Below are positions 1 to 15,000 of a DNA stretch of 64,000 nucleotides, piece after piece. This DNA comes from Nematostella vectensis (lineage: Eukaryota > Cnidaria > Anthozoa > Actiniaria > Edwardsiidae): NCBI RefSeq assembly GCF_932526225.1, contig NC_064035.1, positions 21,439,969-21,503,968 of the forward strand, in the 5' to 3' direction. The position numbers were made by a program, and so were the translations under genes. The notes under the pieces are model-generated. The model saw only the letters and a list, made by a program, of their open reading frames with translations. It had not been told where the DNA came from and did not search any database. Position 1 is the stretch's first letter. Every line of letters begins with the position of its first letter.

Positions 1-3000
1 TTAGAATTGGAAACTGGTGTCTTTTTATGTGCTTAATAACCTTTGCTAGACCTTCCTAAAATTGTTGAACTCGTCTGTACTTGGTGGGTAGTTTTTTGTT
101 TCGAATCCGCTTGCATCTGAATTACGAAAATGAAACGCTTTCCATCTCTTTCTTCGTATAAATAGTTTCGCTTTTTGTCGTGGATTTTTGGTAGCTTTTC
201 TTTTGATGCTAATAGGATGTACTCGAAAGTAAATTCGGTATCATACATTGTGCAGCGAACCCTTAAATCAGGGATTTAACGAGCTAGTACGCCAATAAAG
301 CGCCGTTGTTAGCTTTAACGAGCCTGTTGATGTCACTGATGACGGTGCCTCCTCAGGGTAAGGTCGTCTTCACGTTTGCTAACCATCCCATTTTCCTCTT
401 CTGTATATGGTCCGTTCTGTTGACGTTCTATAAAACGTAATCTCACATAATGTTTTATGTAGCATTCGGACCAAAGGTATGCTTCAAGCGTAAATATGCA
501 TTATTCAAATATTTTTCAAGGTTGAACCGTTTAAAAAAAATCTATCGCTATGACGTTTTAGAACGATTTAAGGAAACTATAGACAGCTAAAAAAAATACA
601 GTGCATGATACGCTGATGGAAAGAGACGACAACAGAATATCTTTAAACTAAAGTACCTCCGCCTTTGCCAAACTGTGTTACAATTTTATCAATATGCGAT
701 AACTTGATTTTGGATTTAGCGTCGTATTTTGGGCTATATTATCATATTTGATCACCTCCTTATACAAGCCCAAAAAGGCATTTGCTCTTTTGAATGTGAC
801 ATTTTCTTTACTTTTGGGCATTTTCTTCTTTATCTGGCCATCCTACAGGACAAATGATGGTTGTTCCGGTGTAATATGTTGTCTCGTCTTTGTCATAATC
901 TGTAATCAAAATATTCTGTACGATTTACGGTTCAATCTCCTCCTTTTCACACTCATTATTTTGAAACTCCATGTGGCTCTTATATATTCTTTATTTTGCC
1001 GAGTAAAGGAAAAGCGGAAATGATGCAGAGCGGCCTTAGTCTTTTGTTTGGCCCATTAAAGAATTCAATGGAGCCAAAACTGAAAGCTTTCCTTTTGGCA
1101 TAAGTAATGTTTTATGTGTTATTGTTCCTCGGTCTCGTTATTTTTTTTTCGTTTTTTCCATTTTTCCCCTGTTTTGTTGTTCCCTGTTTTGTTTTTGTTT
1201 TCTTTTGTCCGGCTTGGCCGTCCCTTTAATTTTTTTATCATATTACAACTATACGTTATTTTGCCTGACAGTCATATAATATAGTTTAGTAATATATTGC
1301 GTTGAGTAATATTATATATTTATTTATATGTTAGTATGGAGACCTATTTTATAAGCCTATGGCTTCTCTAGATAGGTTGCCTACTTAATTTATAAATAAA
1401 TTGTTACTCTGTAAAAGAGAAATACTGACAAAAATAGCTTTTAACATGTGTCTCAAAACATTGTGAAGATCACAATGAAAATAAATCAATCACTTCGAAA
1501 AGAAAAAATGTAAAAATACATTTTTATGTACTCTCGGCATCTTGGATGTGTACACCATTTGTTCTATATCCTGTATATACCTTCGATGCAACCAAGAAAA
1601 TAACTAGAAAACTAGATTTTCATTCACGAGTTGGCTCATAGAGCCTTGATCATGCTTTGATTTTAAGGGCTGAGCTACATTACTGTCAAAACCTTTAGGG
1701 ACACTCTGATGGGACACTTTGGTGCACACGAGAAAATAACTAGAAAAATAGACTTGCATTCACGAGTTGGCTCACAGAGCGTTTGATTATGCTTTGATTT
1801 TAAGGGCTGAGCTACATCCCCGTCAAAACCTTTTGGGACACTCTCTTTGCAGGTCCATTCTAGTCTATTTTCGTACTTTTATGTGTGTTCTCTTAACATA
1901 ATGAAATGATTCTTTCGTAGCTAATCCCAATCTTGTTTTTCTATTTTAGTGGTTTTCTGTTTTCGCCTCTTCATTGATTGTGTTAAGTTTTGTTGCTTGT
2001 CATCTTATACGATTTGGTGACGTTGGTGTTTTGGAAGCCTTTTCTAACGCTCTGTTTACAATTCGCCGAAAATTCGTTACGTTTGTGTTTTAGAAGGCGT
2101 TTCTAACGCTCTGTCTCCAACTCGCAGAAAATTCGATGACCTATCTGTCTTGACATGTACGTATCACAAACAAGTATCTTCTTTGACCAAGGTGATGTCT
2201 TTCTTTAAGTCTTAGAATTGGAAACTGGTGTCTTTTTATGTGCTTAATAACCTTTGCTAGACCTTCCTAAAATTGTTGAACTCGTCTGTACTTGGTGGGT
2301 AGTTTTTTGTTTCGAATCCGCTTGCATCTGAATTACGAAAATGAAACGCTTTCCATCTCTTTCTTCGTATAAATAGTTTCGCTTTCTGTCGTGGATTTTT
2401 GGTAGCTTTTCTTTTCATGCTAATAGGATGTACTCGAAAGTAAATTCGGTATCATACATTGTGCAGCGAACCCTTAAACCAGGGATTTAACGAGCTAGTA
2501 CGCCAATAAAGCGCCGTTGTTAGCTTTAACGAGCCTGTTGATGTCACTGATGACGGTGCCTCCTCAGGGTAAGGTCGTCTTCACGTTTGCTAACCATCCC
2601 ATTTTCCTCTTCTGTATATGGTCCGTTCTGTTGACGTTCTATAAAACGTAATCTCACATAATGTTTTATGTAGCATTCGGACCAAAGGTATGCTTCAAGC
2701 GTAAATATGCATTATTCAAATATTTTTCAATGTTGAACCGTTTAAAAAAAATCTATCGCTATGACGTTTTAGAACGATTGAAGGAAACTATAGACAGCTA
2801 AAAAAAATACAGTGCATGATACGCTGATGGAAAGAGACGACAACAGAATATCTTTAAACTAAAGTACCTCCGCCTTTGCCAAACTGTGTTACAATTTTAT
2901 CAATATGCGATAACTTGATTTTGGATTTAGCGTCGTACTTTGGGCTATATTATCATATTTGATCACCTCCTTATACAAGCCCAAAAAGGCATTTGCTCTT

Positions 3001-6000
3001 TTGAATGTGACATTTTCTTTACTTTTGGGCATTTTCTTCTTTATCTGGCCATCCTCCAGGACAAATGATGGTTGTTCCGGTGTAATATGTTGTCTCGTCT
3101 TTGTCATAATCTGTAATCAAAATATTCTGTACGATTTACGGTTCAATCTCCTCCTTTTCACACTCATTATTTTGAAACTCCATGTGGCTCTTATATATTC
3201 TTTCTTTTGCCGAGTAAAGGAAAAGCGGAAATGATGCAGCAGCGGCCTTAGTCTTTTGTTTGGCCCATTAAAGAATTCAATGGAGCCAAAACTGAAAACT
3301 TTCCTTTTGGCATAAGTAATGTTTTATGTGTTATTGTTCCTCGGTCTCGTTTTTTTTTTTCGTTTTTTCCATTTTTCCCCTGTTTTGTTGTTCCCTGTTT
3401 TGTTTTTGTTTTCTTTTGTCCGGCTTGGCCGTCCCTTTAATTTTTTTATCATATTATAACTATACGTTATTTTGCCTGACAGTCATATAATATAGTTTAG
3501 TAATATATTGCGTTGAGTAATATTATATATTTATTTATATGTTAGAAGGGAGACCTATATTATAAGCCTATGGCTTCTCTAGATAGGTTGCCTACTTAAT
3601 TTATAAACAAATTGTTACTCTGTAAAAGAGAAATACTGACAAAAAAAAGCTTTCAACATGTGTCTCCAAACATTGTGAAGATCACAATGAAAATAAATCA
3701 ATCACTTCGAAAAGAAAAAATGTAAAAAGACATTTTTATGTACTCTCGGCATCTTGGATGTGTACACCATTTGTTCTATATCCTGTATATACCTTCGATG
3801 CAACCAAGAAAATAACTAGAAAACTAGATTTTCATTCACGAGTTGGCTCATAGAGCCTTGATCATGCTTTGATTTTAAGGGCTGAGCTACATTACTGTCA
3901 AAACCTTTAGGGACACTCTGATGGGACACTTTGGTGCACACGAGAAAATAACTAGAAAAATAGACTTGCATTCACGAGTTGGCTCACAGAGCGTTTGATT
4001 ATGCTTTGATTTTAAGGGCTGAGCTACATCCCCGTCAAAACCTTTTGGGACACTCTCTTTGCAGGTCCATTCTAGTCTATTTTCGTACTTTTATGTGTGT
4101 TCTCTTAACATAATGAAATGATTCTTTCGTAGCTAATCCCAATCTTGTTTTTCTATTTTAGTGGTTTTCTGTTTTCGCCTCTTCATTGATTGTGTTAAGT
4201 TTTGTTGCTTGTCATCTTATACGATTTGGTGACGTTGGTGTTTTGGAAGCCTTTTCTAACGCTCTGTTTACAATTCGCCGAAAATTCGTTACGTTTGTGT
4301 TTTAGAAGGCGTTTCTAACGCTCTGTCTCCACCTCGCAGAAAATTCGATGACCTATCTGTCTTGACATGTACGTATCACAAACAAGTATCTTCTTTGACC
4401 AAGGTGATGTCTTTCTTTAAGTCTTAGAATTGGAAACTGGTGTCTTTTTATGTGCTTAATAACCTTTGCTAGACCTTCCTAAAATTGTTGAACTCGTCTG
4501 TACTTGGTGGGTAGTTTTTTGTTTCGAATCCGCTTGCATCTGAATTACGAAAATGAAACGCTTTCCATCTCTTTCTTCGTATAAATAGTTTCGCTTTCTG
4601 TCGTGGATTTTTGGTAGCTTTTCTTTTCATGCTAATAGGATGTACTCGAAAGTAAATTCGGTATCATACATTGTGCAGCGAACCCTTAAACCAGGGATTT
4701 AACGAGCTAGTACGCCAATAAAGCGCCGTTGTTAGCTTTAACGAGCCTGTTGATGTCACTGATGACGGTGCCTCCTCAGGGTAAGGTCGTCTTCACGTTT
4801 GCTAACCATCCCATTTTCCTCTTCTGTATATGGTCCGTTCTGTTGACGTTCTATAAAACGTAATCTCACATAATGTTTTATGTAGCATTCGGACCAAAGG
4901 TATGCTTCAAGCGTAAATATGCATTATTCAAATATTTTTCAATGTTGAACCGTTTAAAAAAAATCTATCGCTATGACGTTTTAGAACGATTGAAGGAAAC
5001 TATAGACAGCTAAAAAAAATACAGTGCATGATACGCTGATGGAAAGAGACGACAACAGAATATCTTTAAACTAAAGTACCTCCGCCTTTGCCAAACTGTG
5101 TTACAATTTTATCAATATGCGATAACTTGATTTTGGATTTAGCGTCGTACTTTGGGCTATATTATCATATTTGATCACCTCCTTATACAAGCCCAAAAAG
5201 GCATTTGCTCTTTTGAATGTGACATTTTCTTTACTTTTGGGCATTTTCTTCTTTATCTGGCCATCCTCCAGGACAAATGATGGTTGTTCCGGTGTAATAT
5301 GTTGTCTCGTCTTTGTCATAATCTGTAATCAAAATATTCTGTACGATTTACGGTTCAATCTCCTCCTTTTCACACTCATTATTTTGAAACTCCATGTGGC
5401 TCTTATATATTCTTTCTTTTGCCGAGTAAAGGAAAAGCGGAAATGATGCAGCAGCGGCCTTAGTCTTTTGTTTGGCCCATTAAAGAATTCAATGGAGCCA
5501 AAACTGAAAACTTTCCTTTTGGCATAAGTAATGTTTTATGTGTTATTGTTCCTCGGTCTCGTTTTTTTTTTTCGTTTTTTCCATTTTTCCCCTGTTTTGT
5601 TGTTCCCTGTTTTGTTTTTGTTTTCTTTTGTCCGGCTTGGCCGTCCCTTTAATTTTTTTATCATATTATAACTATACGTTATTTTGCCTGACAGTCATAT
5701 AATATAGTTTAGTAATATATTGCGTTGAGTAATATTATATATTTATTTATATGTTAGAAGGGAGACCTATATTATAAGCCTATGGCTTCTCTAGATAGGT
5801 TGCCTACTTAATTTATAAACAAATTGTTACTCTGTAAAAGAGAAATACTGACAAAAAAAAGCTTTCAACATGTGTCTCCAAACATTGTGAAGATCACAAT
5901 GAAAATAAATCAATCACTTCGAAAAGAAAAAATGTAAAAAGACATTTTTATGTACTCTCGGCATCTTGGATGTGTACACCATTTGTTCTATATCCTGTAT

Positions 6001-9000
6001 ATACCTTCGATGCAACCAAGAAAATAACTAGAAAACTAGATTTTCATTCACGAGTTGGCTCATAGAGCCTTGATCATGCTTTGATTTTAAGGGCTGAGCT
6101 ACATTACTGTCAAAACCTTTAGGGACACTCTGATGGGACACTTTGGTGCACACGAGAAAATAACTAGAAAAATAGACTTGCATTCACGAGTTGGCTCACA
6201 GAGCGTTTGATTATGCTTTGATTTTAAGGGCTGAGCTACATCCCCGTCAAAACCTTTTGGGACACTCTCTTTGCAGGTCCATTCTAGTCTATTTTCGTAC
6301 TTTTATGTGTGTTCTCTTAACATAATGAAATGATTCTTTCGTAGCTAATCCCAATCTTGTTTTTCTATTTTAGTGGTTTTCTGTTTTCGCCTCTTCATTG
6401 ATTGTGTTAAGTTTTGTTGCTTGTCATCTTATACGATTTGGTGACGTTGGTGTTTTGGAAGCCTTTTCTAACGCTCTGTTTACAATTCGCCGAAAATTCG
6501 TTACGTTTGTGTTTTAGAAGGCGTTTCTAACGCTCTGTCTCCAACTCGCAGAAAATTCGATGACCTATCTGTCTTGACATGTACGTATCACAAACAAGTA
6601 TCTTCTTTGACCAAGGTGATGTCTTTCTTTAAGTCTTAGAATTGGAAACTGGTGTCTTTTTATGTGCTTAATAACCTTTGCTAGACCTTCCTAAAATTGT
6701 TGAACTCGTCTGTACTTGGTGGGTAGTTTTTTGTTTCGAATCCGCTTGCATCTGAATTACGAAAATGAAACGCTTTCCATCTCTTTCTTCGTATAAATAG
6801 TTTCGCTTTCTGTCGTGGATTTTTGGTAGCTTTTCTTTTGATGCTAATAGGATGTACTCGAAAGTAAATTCGGTATCATACATTGTGCAGCGAACCCTTA
6901 AACCAGGGATTTAACGAGCTAGTACGCCAATAAAGCGCCGTTGTTAGCTTTAACGAGCCTGTTGATGTCACTGATGACGGTGCCTCCTCAGGGTAAGGTC
7001 GTCTTCACGTTTGCTAACCATCCCATTTTCCTCTTCTGTATATGGTCCGTTCTGTTGACGTTCTATAAAACGTAATCTCACATAATGTTTTATGTAGCAT
7101 TCGGACCAAAGGTATGCTTCAAGCGTAAATATGCATTATTCAAATATTTTTCAATGTTGAACCGTTTAAAAAAAATCTATCGCTATGACGTTTTAGAACG
7201 ATTGAAGGAAACTATAGACAGCTAAAAAAAATACAGTGCATGATACGCTGATGGAAAGAGACGACAACAGAATATCTTTAAACTAAAGTACCTCCGCCTT
7301 TGCCAAACTGTGTTACAATTTTATCAATATGCGATAACTTGATTTTGGATTTAGCGTCGTACTTTGGGCTATATTATCATATTTGATCACCTCCTTATAC
7401 AAGCCCAAAAAGGCATTTGCTCTTTTGAATGTGACATTTTCTTTACTTTTGGGCATTTTCTTCTGTATCTGGCCATCCTCCAGGACAAATGATGGTTGTT
7501 CCGGTGTAATATGTTGTCTCGTCTTTGTCATAATCTGTAATCAAAATATTCTGTACGATTTACGGTTCAATCTCCTCCTTTTCACACTCATTATTTTGAA
7601 ACTCCATGTGGCTCTTATATATTCTTTCTTTTGCCGAGTAAAGGAAAAGCGGAAATGATGCAGCAGCGGCCTTAGTCTTTTGTTTGGCCCATTAAAGAAT
7701 TCAATGGAGCCAAAACTGAAAACTTTCCTTTTGGCATAAGTAATGTTTTATGTGTTATTGTTCCTCGGTCTCGTTTTTTTTTTTCGTTTTTTCCATTTTT
7801 CCCCTGTTTTGTTGTTCCCTGTTTTGTTTTTGTTTTCTTTTGTCCGGCTTGGCCGTCCCTTTAATTTTTTTATCATATTATAACTATACGTTATTTTGCC
7901 TGACAGTCATATAATATAGTTTAGTAATATATTGCGTTGAGTAATATTATATATTTATTTATATGTTAGAAGGGAGACCTATATTATAAGCCTATGGCTT
8001 CTCTAGATAGGTTGCCTACTTAATTTATAAACAAATTGTTACTCTGTAAAAGAGAAATACTGACAAAAAAAAGCTTTCAACATGTGTCTCCAAACATTGT
8101 GAAGATCACAATGAAAATAAATCAATCACTTCGAAAAGAAAAAATGTAAAAAGACATTTTTATGTACTCTCTGCATCTTGGATGTGTACACCATTTGTTC
8201 TATATCCTGTATATAACTTCGATGCAACCAAGAAAATAACTAGAAAACTAGATTTTCATTCACGAGTTGGCTCATAGAGCCTTGATCATGCTTTGATTAA
8301 AAGGGCTGAGCTACATTACTGTCAAAACCTTTAGGGACACTCTGATGGGACACTTTGGTGCACACGAGAAAATAACTAGAAAAATAGACTTGCATTCACG
8401 AGTTGGCTCACAGAGCGTTTGATTATGCTTTGATTTTAAGGGCTGAGCTACATCCCCGTCAAAACCTTTTGGGACACTCTCTTTGCAGGCCCATTCAGTC
8501 TATTTTCGTACTTTTATGTGTGGTCTCTTAAGGTAATGAAATGATTCTTTCGTAGCTAATCCCAATCTTGTTTTTCTATTTTAGTGGTTTTCTTTTTTCG
8601 CCTCTTCATTGATTGTGTTAAGTTTTGTTGCTTGTAATATTATACGATTTGGTGACGTTGGTGTTTTGGAAGCATTTTCTAACGCTCTGTTTACAATTCG
8701 CCGAAAATTCGTTACGTTTGTGTTTAAGAAGGCGTTTCTAACGCTCTGTCTCCAACTCGCAGAAAATTCGATGACCTATCTGTCTTGACATGTACGTATC
8801 ACAAACAAGTATCTTCTTTGACCAAGGTGATGTCTTTCTTTAAGTCTTAGAATTGGAAACTGGTGTCTTTTTATGTGCTTAATAACCTTTGCTAGACCTT
8901 CCTAAAATTGTTGAACTCGTCTGTACTTGGTGGGTAGTTTTTTGTTTCGAATCCGCTTGCATCTGAATTACGAAAATGAAACGCTTTCCATCTCTTTCTT

Positions 9001-12000
9001 CGTATAAATAGTTTCGCTTTCTGTCGTGGATTTTTGGTAGCTTTTCTTTTCATGCTAATAGGATGTACTCGAAAGTAAATTCGGTATCATACATTGTGCA
9101 GCGAACCCTTAAATCAGGGATTTAACGAGCTAGTACGCCAATAAAGCGCCGTTGTTAGCTTTAACGAGCCTGTTGATGTCACTGATGACGGTGCCTCCTC
9201 AGGGTAAGGTCGTCTTCACGTTTGCTAACCATCCCATTTTCCTCTTCTGTATATGGTCCGTTCTGTTGACGTTCTATAAAACGTAATCTCACATAATGTT
9301 TTATGTAGCATTCGGACCAAAGGTATGCTTCAAGCGTAAATATTATTCAAATATTTTTCAAGGTTGAACCGTTTAAAAAAAATCTATCGTTATGACGTTT
9401 TAGAACGATTGAAGGAAACTATAGACAGCTAAAAAAAAATACAGTGCATGATACGCTGATGGAAAGAGACGACAACAGAATATGTTTAAACTAAAGTACC
9501 TCCGCCTTTGCCAAACTGTGTTACAATTTTATCAATATGCGATAACTTGATTTTGGATTTAGCGTCGTATTTTGGGCTATATTATCATATTTGATCACCT
9601 CCTTATACAAGCCCAAAAAGGCATTTGCTCTTTTGAATGTGACATTTTCTTTACTTTTGGGCATTTTCTTCTTTATCTGGCCATCCTCCAGGACAAATGA
9701 TGGTTGTTCCGGTGTAGTATGTTGTCTCGTCTTTGTCATAATCTGTAATCAAAATATTCTGTACGATTTACGGTTCAATCTCCTCCTTTTCACACTCATT
9801 ATTTTGAAACTCCATGTGGCTCTTATATATTCTTTCTTTTGCCGAGTAAAGGAAAAGCGGAAATGATGCAGCAGCGGCCTTAGTCTTTTGTTTGGCCCAT
9901 TAAAGAATTCAATGGAGCCAAAACTGAAAGCTTTCCTTTTGGCATAAGTAATGTTTTATGTGTTATTGTTCCTCGGTCTCGCTTTTTTTTTTCGTTTTTT
10001 CCATTTTTCCCCTGTTTTGTTGTTCCCTGTTTTGTTTTTGTTTTCTTTTGTCCGGCTTGGCCGTCCCTTTAATTTTTTTATCATATTATAACTATACGTT
10101 ATTTTGCCTGACAGTCATATAATATAGTTTAGTAATATATTGCGTTGAGTAATATTATATATATATTTATATGTTAGAAGGGAGACCTATTTTATAAGCC
10201 TATGGCTTCTCTAGATAGGTTGCCTACTTAATTTATAAATAAATTGTTACTCTGTAAAAGAGAAATACTGACAAAAAATAGCTTTCAACATGTGTCTCCA
10301 AACATTGTGAAGATCACAATGAAAATAAATCAATCACTTCGAAAAGAAAAAATGTAAAAAGACATTTTTATGTACTCTCGGCATCTTGGATGTGTACACC
10401 ATTTGTTCTATATCCTGTATATAACTTCGATGCAACCAAGAAAATAACTAGAAAACTAGATTTTCATTCACGAGTTGGCTCATAGAGCCTTGATCATGCT
10501 TTGATTTTAAGGGCTGAGCTACATTACTGTCAAAACCTTTAGGGACACTCTGATGGGACACTTTGGTGCACACGAGAAACTAACTAGAAAAATAGACTTG
10601 CATTCACGAATTGGCTCACAGAGCGTTTGATTATGCTTTGATTTTAAGGGCTGAGCTACATCCCCGTCAAAACCTTTTGGGACACTCTCTTTGCAGGTCC
10701 ATTCTAGTCTATTTTCATACTTTTATGTGTGGTCTCTTAACATAATGAAATGATTCTTTCGTAGCTAATCCCAATCTTGTTTTTCTATTTTAGTGGTTTT
10801 CTGTTTTCGCCTCTTCATTGATTGTGTTAAGTTTTGTTGCTTGTAATCTTATACGATTTGGTGACGTTGGTGTTTTGGAAGCCTTTTCTAACGCTCTGTT
10901 TACAATTCGCCGAAAATTCGTTACGTTTGTGTTTAAGAAGGCGTTTCTAACGCTCTGTCTCCAACTCGCAGAAAATTCGATGACCTATCTGTCTTGACAT
11001 GTACGTATCACAAACAAGTATCTTCTTTGACCAAGGTGATGTCTTTCTTTAAGTCTTAGAATTGGAAACTGGTGTCTTTTTATGTGCTTAATAACCTTTG
11101 CTAGACCTTCCTAAAATTGTTGAACTTGTCTGTACTTGGTGGGTAGTTTTTTGTTTCGAATCCGCTTGCATCTGAATTACGAAAATGAAACGCTTTCCAT
11201 CTCTTTCTTCGTATAAATAGTTTCGCTTTCTGTCGTGGATTTTTGGTAGCTTTTCTTTTGATGCTAATAGGATGTACTCGAAAGTAAATTCGGTATCATA
11301 CATTGTGCAGCGAACCCTTAAATCAGGGATTTAACGAGCTAGTACGCCAATAAAGCGCCGTTGTTAGGTTTAACGAGCCTGTTGATGTCACTGATGACGG
11401 TGCTTCCTCAGGGTAAGGTCGTCTTCACGTTTGCTAACCATCCCATTTTCCTCTTCTGTATATGGTCCGTTCTGTTGACGTTCTATAAAACGTAATCTCA
11501 CATAATGTTTTATGTAGCATTCGGACCAAAGGTATGCTTCAAGCGTAAATATGCATTATTCAAATATTTTTCAATGTTGAACCGTTTAAAAAAATCTATC
11601 GCTATGACGTTTTAGAACGATTGAAGGAAACTATAGACAGCTAAAAAAATACAGTGCATGATACGCTGATGGAAAGAGACGACAACAGAATATCTTTAAA
11701 CTAAAGTACCTCCGCCTTTGCCAAAGTGTGTTACAATTTTATCAATATGCGATAACTTGATTTGGATTTAGCGTCGTACTTTGGGCTATATTATCATATT
11801 TGATCACCTCCTTATACAATCCCAAAAAGGCATTTGCTCTTTTGTATGTGACATTTTCTTTACTTTTGGGCATTTTCTTCTTTATCTGGCCATCCTCCAG
11901 GACAAATGATGGTTGTTCCGGTGTAATATGTTGTCTCGTCTTTGTCATAATCTGTAATCAAAATATTCTGTACGATTTACGGTTCAATCTCCTCCTTTTC

Positions 12001-15000
12001 ACACTCATTATTTTGAAACTCCATGTGGCTCTTATATATTCTTTCTTTTGCCGAGTAAAGGAAAAGCGGAAATGATGCAGCAGCGGCCTTAGTCTTTTGT
12101 TTTGTTTGGCCCATTAAAGAATTCAATGGAGCCAAAACTGAAAGCTTTCCTTTTGGCATAAGTAATGTTTTATGTGTTATTGTTCCTCGGTCTCGTTTTT
12201 TTTTTTTTCGTTTTTTCCATTTTTCCCCTGTTTTGTTGTTCCCTGTTTTGTTTTTGTTTTCTTTTGTCCGGCTTTTCCGTCCCTTTAATTTTTTTATCAT
12301 ATTATAACTATACGTTATTTTGCCTGACAGTCATATAATATAGTTTAGTAATATATTGCGTTGAGTAATATTATATATTTATTTATATGTTAGTATGGAG
12401 ACCTATTTTATAAGCCTATGGCTTCTCTAGATAGGTTGCCTACTTAATTTATAAATAAATTGTTACTCTGTAAAAGAGAAATACTGACAAAAAATAGCTT
12501 TCAACATGTGTCTCAAAACATTGTGAAGATCACAATGAAAATAAATCAATCACTTCGAAAAGAAAAAATGTAAAAAGACATTTTTATGTACTCTCGGCAT
12601 CTTGGATGTGTACACCATTTGTTCTATATCCTGTATATACCTTCGATGCAACCAAGAAAATAACTAGAAAACTAGATTTTCATTCACGAGTTGGCTCATA
12701 GAGCCTTGATCATGCTTTGATTTTAAGGGCTGAGCTACATTACTGTCAAGACCTTTAGGGACACTCTGATGGGACACTTTGGTGCACACGAGAAAATAAC
12801 TAGAAAAATAGACTTGCATTCACGAGTTGGCTCACAGAGCGTTTGATTATGCTTTGATTTTAAGGGCTGAGCTACATCCCCGTCAAAACCTTTTGGGACA
12901 CTCTCTTTGCAGGCCCATTCAGTCTATTTTCGTACTTTTATGTGTGGTCTCTTAAGGTAATGAAATGATTCTTTCGTAGCTAATCCCAATCTTGTTTTTC
13001 TATTTTAGTGGTTTTCTGTTTTCGCCTCTTCATTGATTGTGTTAAGTTTTGTTGCTTGTAATCTTATACGATTTGGTGACGTTGGTGTTTTGGAAGCATT
13101 TTCTAACGCTCTGTTTACAATTCGCCGAAAATTCGTTACGTTTGTGTTTAAGAAGGCGTTTCTAACGCTCTGTCTCCAACTCGCAGAAAATTCGATGACC
13201 TATCTGTCTTGACATGTACGTATCACAAACAAGTATCTTCTTTGACCAAGGTGATGTCTTTCTTTAAGTCTTAGAATTGGAAACTGGTGTCTTTTTATGT
13301 GCTTAATAACCTTTGCTAGACCTTCCTAAAATTGTTGAACTCGTCTGTACTTGGTGGGTAGTTTTTTGTTTCGAATCCGCTTGCATCTGAATTACGAAAA
13401 TGAAACGCTTTCCATCTCTTTCTTCGTATAAATAGTTTCGCTTTCTGTCGTGGATTTTTGGTAGCTTTTCTTTTCATGCTAATAGGATGTACTCGAAAGT
13501 AAATTCGGTATCATACATTGTGCAGCGAACCCTTAAATCAGGGATTTAACGAGCTAGTACGCCAATAAAGCGCCGTTGTTAGCTTTAACGAGCCTGTTGA
13601 TGTCACTGATGACGGTGCCTCCTCAGGGTAAGGTCGTCTTCACGTTTGCTAACCATCCCATTTTCCTCTTCTGTATATGGTCCGTTCTGTTGACGTTCTA
13701 TAAAACGTAATCTCACATAATGTTTTATGTAGCATTCGGACCAAAGGTATGCTTCAAGCGTAAATATGCATTATTCAAATATTTTTCAAGGTTGAACCGT
13801 TTAAAAAAAATCTATCGCTATGACGTTTTAGAACGATTGAAGGAAACTATAGACAGCTAAAAAAATACAGTGCATGATACGCTGATGGAAAGAGACGACA
13901 ACAGAATATCTTTAAACTAAAGTACCTCCGCCTTTGCCAAACTGTGTTACAATTTTATCAATATGCGATAACTTGATTTTGGATTTAGCGTCGTATTTTG
14001 GGCTATATTATCATATTTGATCACCTCCTTATACAAGCCCAAAAAGGCATTTGCTCTTTTGAATGTGACATTTTCTTTACTTTTGGGCATTTTCTTCTTT
14101 ATCTGGCCATCCTCCAGGACAAATGATGGTTGTTCCGGTGTAATATGTTGTCTCGTCTTTGTCATAATCTGTAATCAAAATATTCTGTACGATTTACGGT
14201 TCAATCTCCTCCTTTTCACACTCATTATTTTGAAACTCCATGTGGCTCTTATATATTCTTTATTTTGCCGAGTAAAGGAAAAGCGGAAATGATGCAGAGC
14301 GGCCTTAGTCTTTTGTTTGGCCCATTAAAGAATTCAATGGAGCCAAAACTGAAAGCTTTCCTTTTGGCATAAGTAATGTTTTATGTGTTATTGTTCCTCG
14401 GTCTCGTTATTTTTTTTCGTTTTTTCCATTTTTCCCCTGTTTTGTTGTTCCCTGTTTTGTTTTTGTTTTCTTTTGTCCGGCTTGGCCGTCCCTTTAATTT
14501 TTTTATCATATTACAACTATACGTTATTTTGCCTGACAGTCATATAATATAGTTTAGTAATATATTGCGTTGAGTAATATTATATATTTATTTATATGTT
14601 AGTATGGAGACCTATTTTATAAGCCTATGGCTTCTCTAGATAGGTTGCCTACTTAATTTATAAATAAATTGTTACTCTGTAAAAGAGAAATACTGACAAA
14701 AATAGCTTTTAACATGTGTCTCAAAACATTGTGAAGATCACAATGAAAATAAATCAATCACTTCGAAAAGAAAAAATGTAAAAAGACATTTTTATGTACT
14801 CTCGGCATCTTGGATGTGTACACCATTTGTTCTATATCCTGTATATAACTTCGATGCAACCAAGAAAATAACTAGAAAACTAGATTTTCATTCACGAGTT
14901 GGCTCATAGAGCCTTGATCATGCTTTGATTTTAAGGGCTGAGCTACATTACTGTCAAAACCTTTAGGGACACTCTGATGGGACACTTTGGTGCACACGAG

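Noticed and set aside
91-125. TTTCGAATCC in the unit as a Pol III B box
   Set aside because: Only one box-like match. No A box at the right distance and no tRNA fold.
33-248. Recurrent 71-codon minus ORF at the start of units
   Set aside because: It is interrupted by a stop in several units (for example around 2,420, 4,630 and 9,050, where TTGATGC is TTCATGC), so it is not maintained.
2521-2600. CTGATGA in the 2.2-kb unit as a hammerhead or C/D-box RNA
   Set aside because: No matching GAAA and stem II for a hammerhead, and no well-placed C/D box pair with terminal stem.
2889-3234. Recurrent 72-codon minus ORF and 91-codon plus ORF in nearly every 2.2-kb unit
   Set aside because: They overlap antisense, and near-identity of the units explains their recurrence. 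Some copies are shortened by indels (for example near 20,700) and the changes show no coding bias by eye. No family is recognised.
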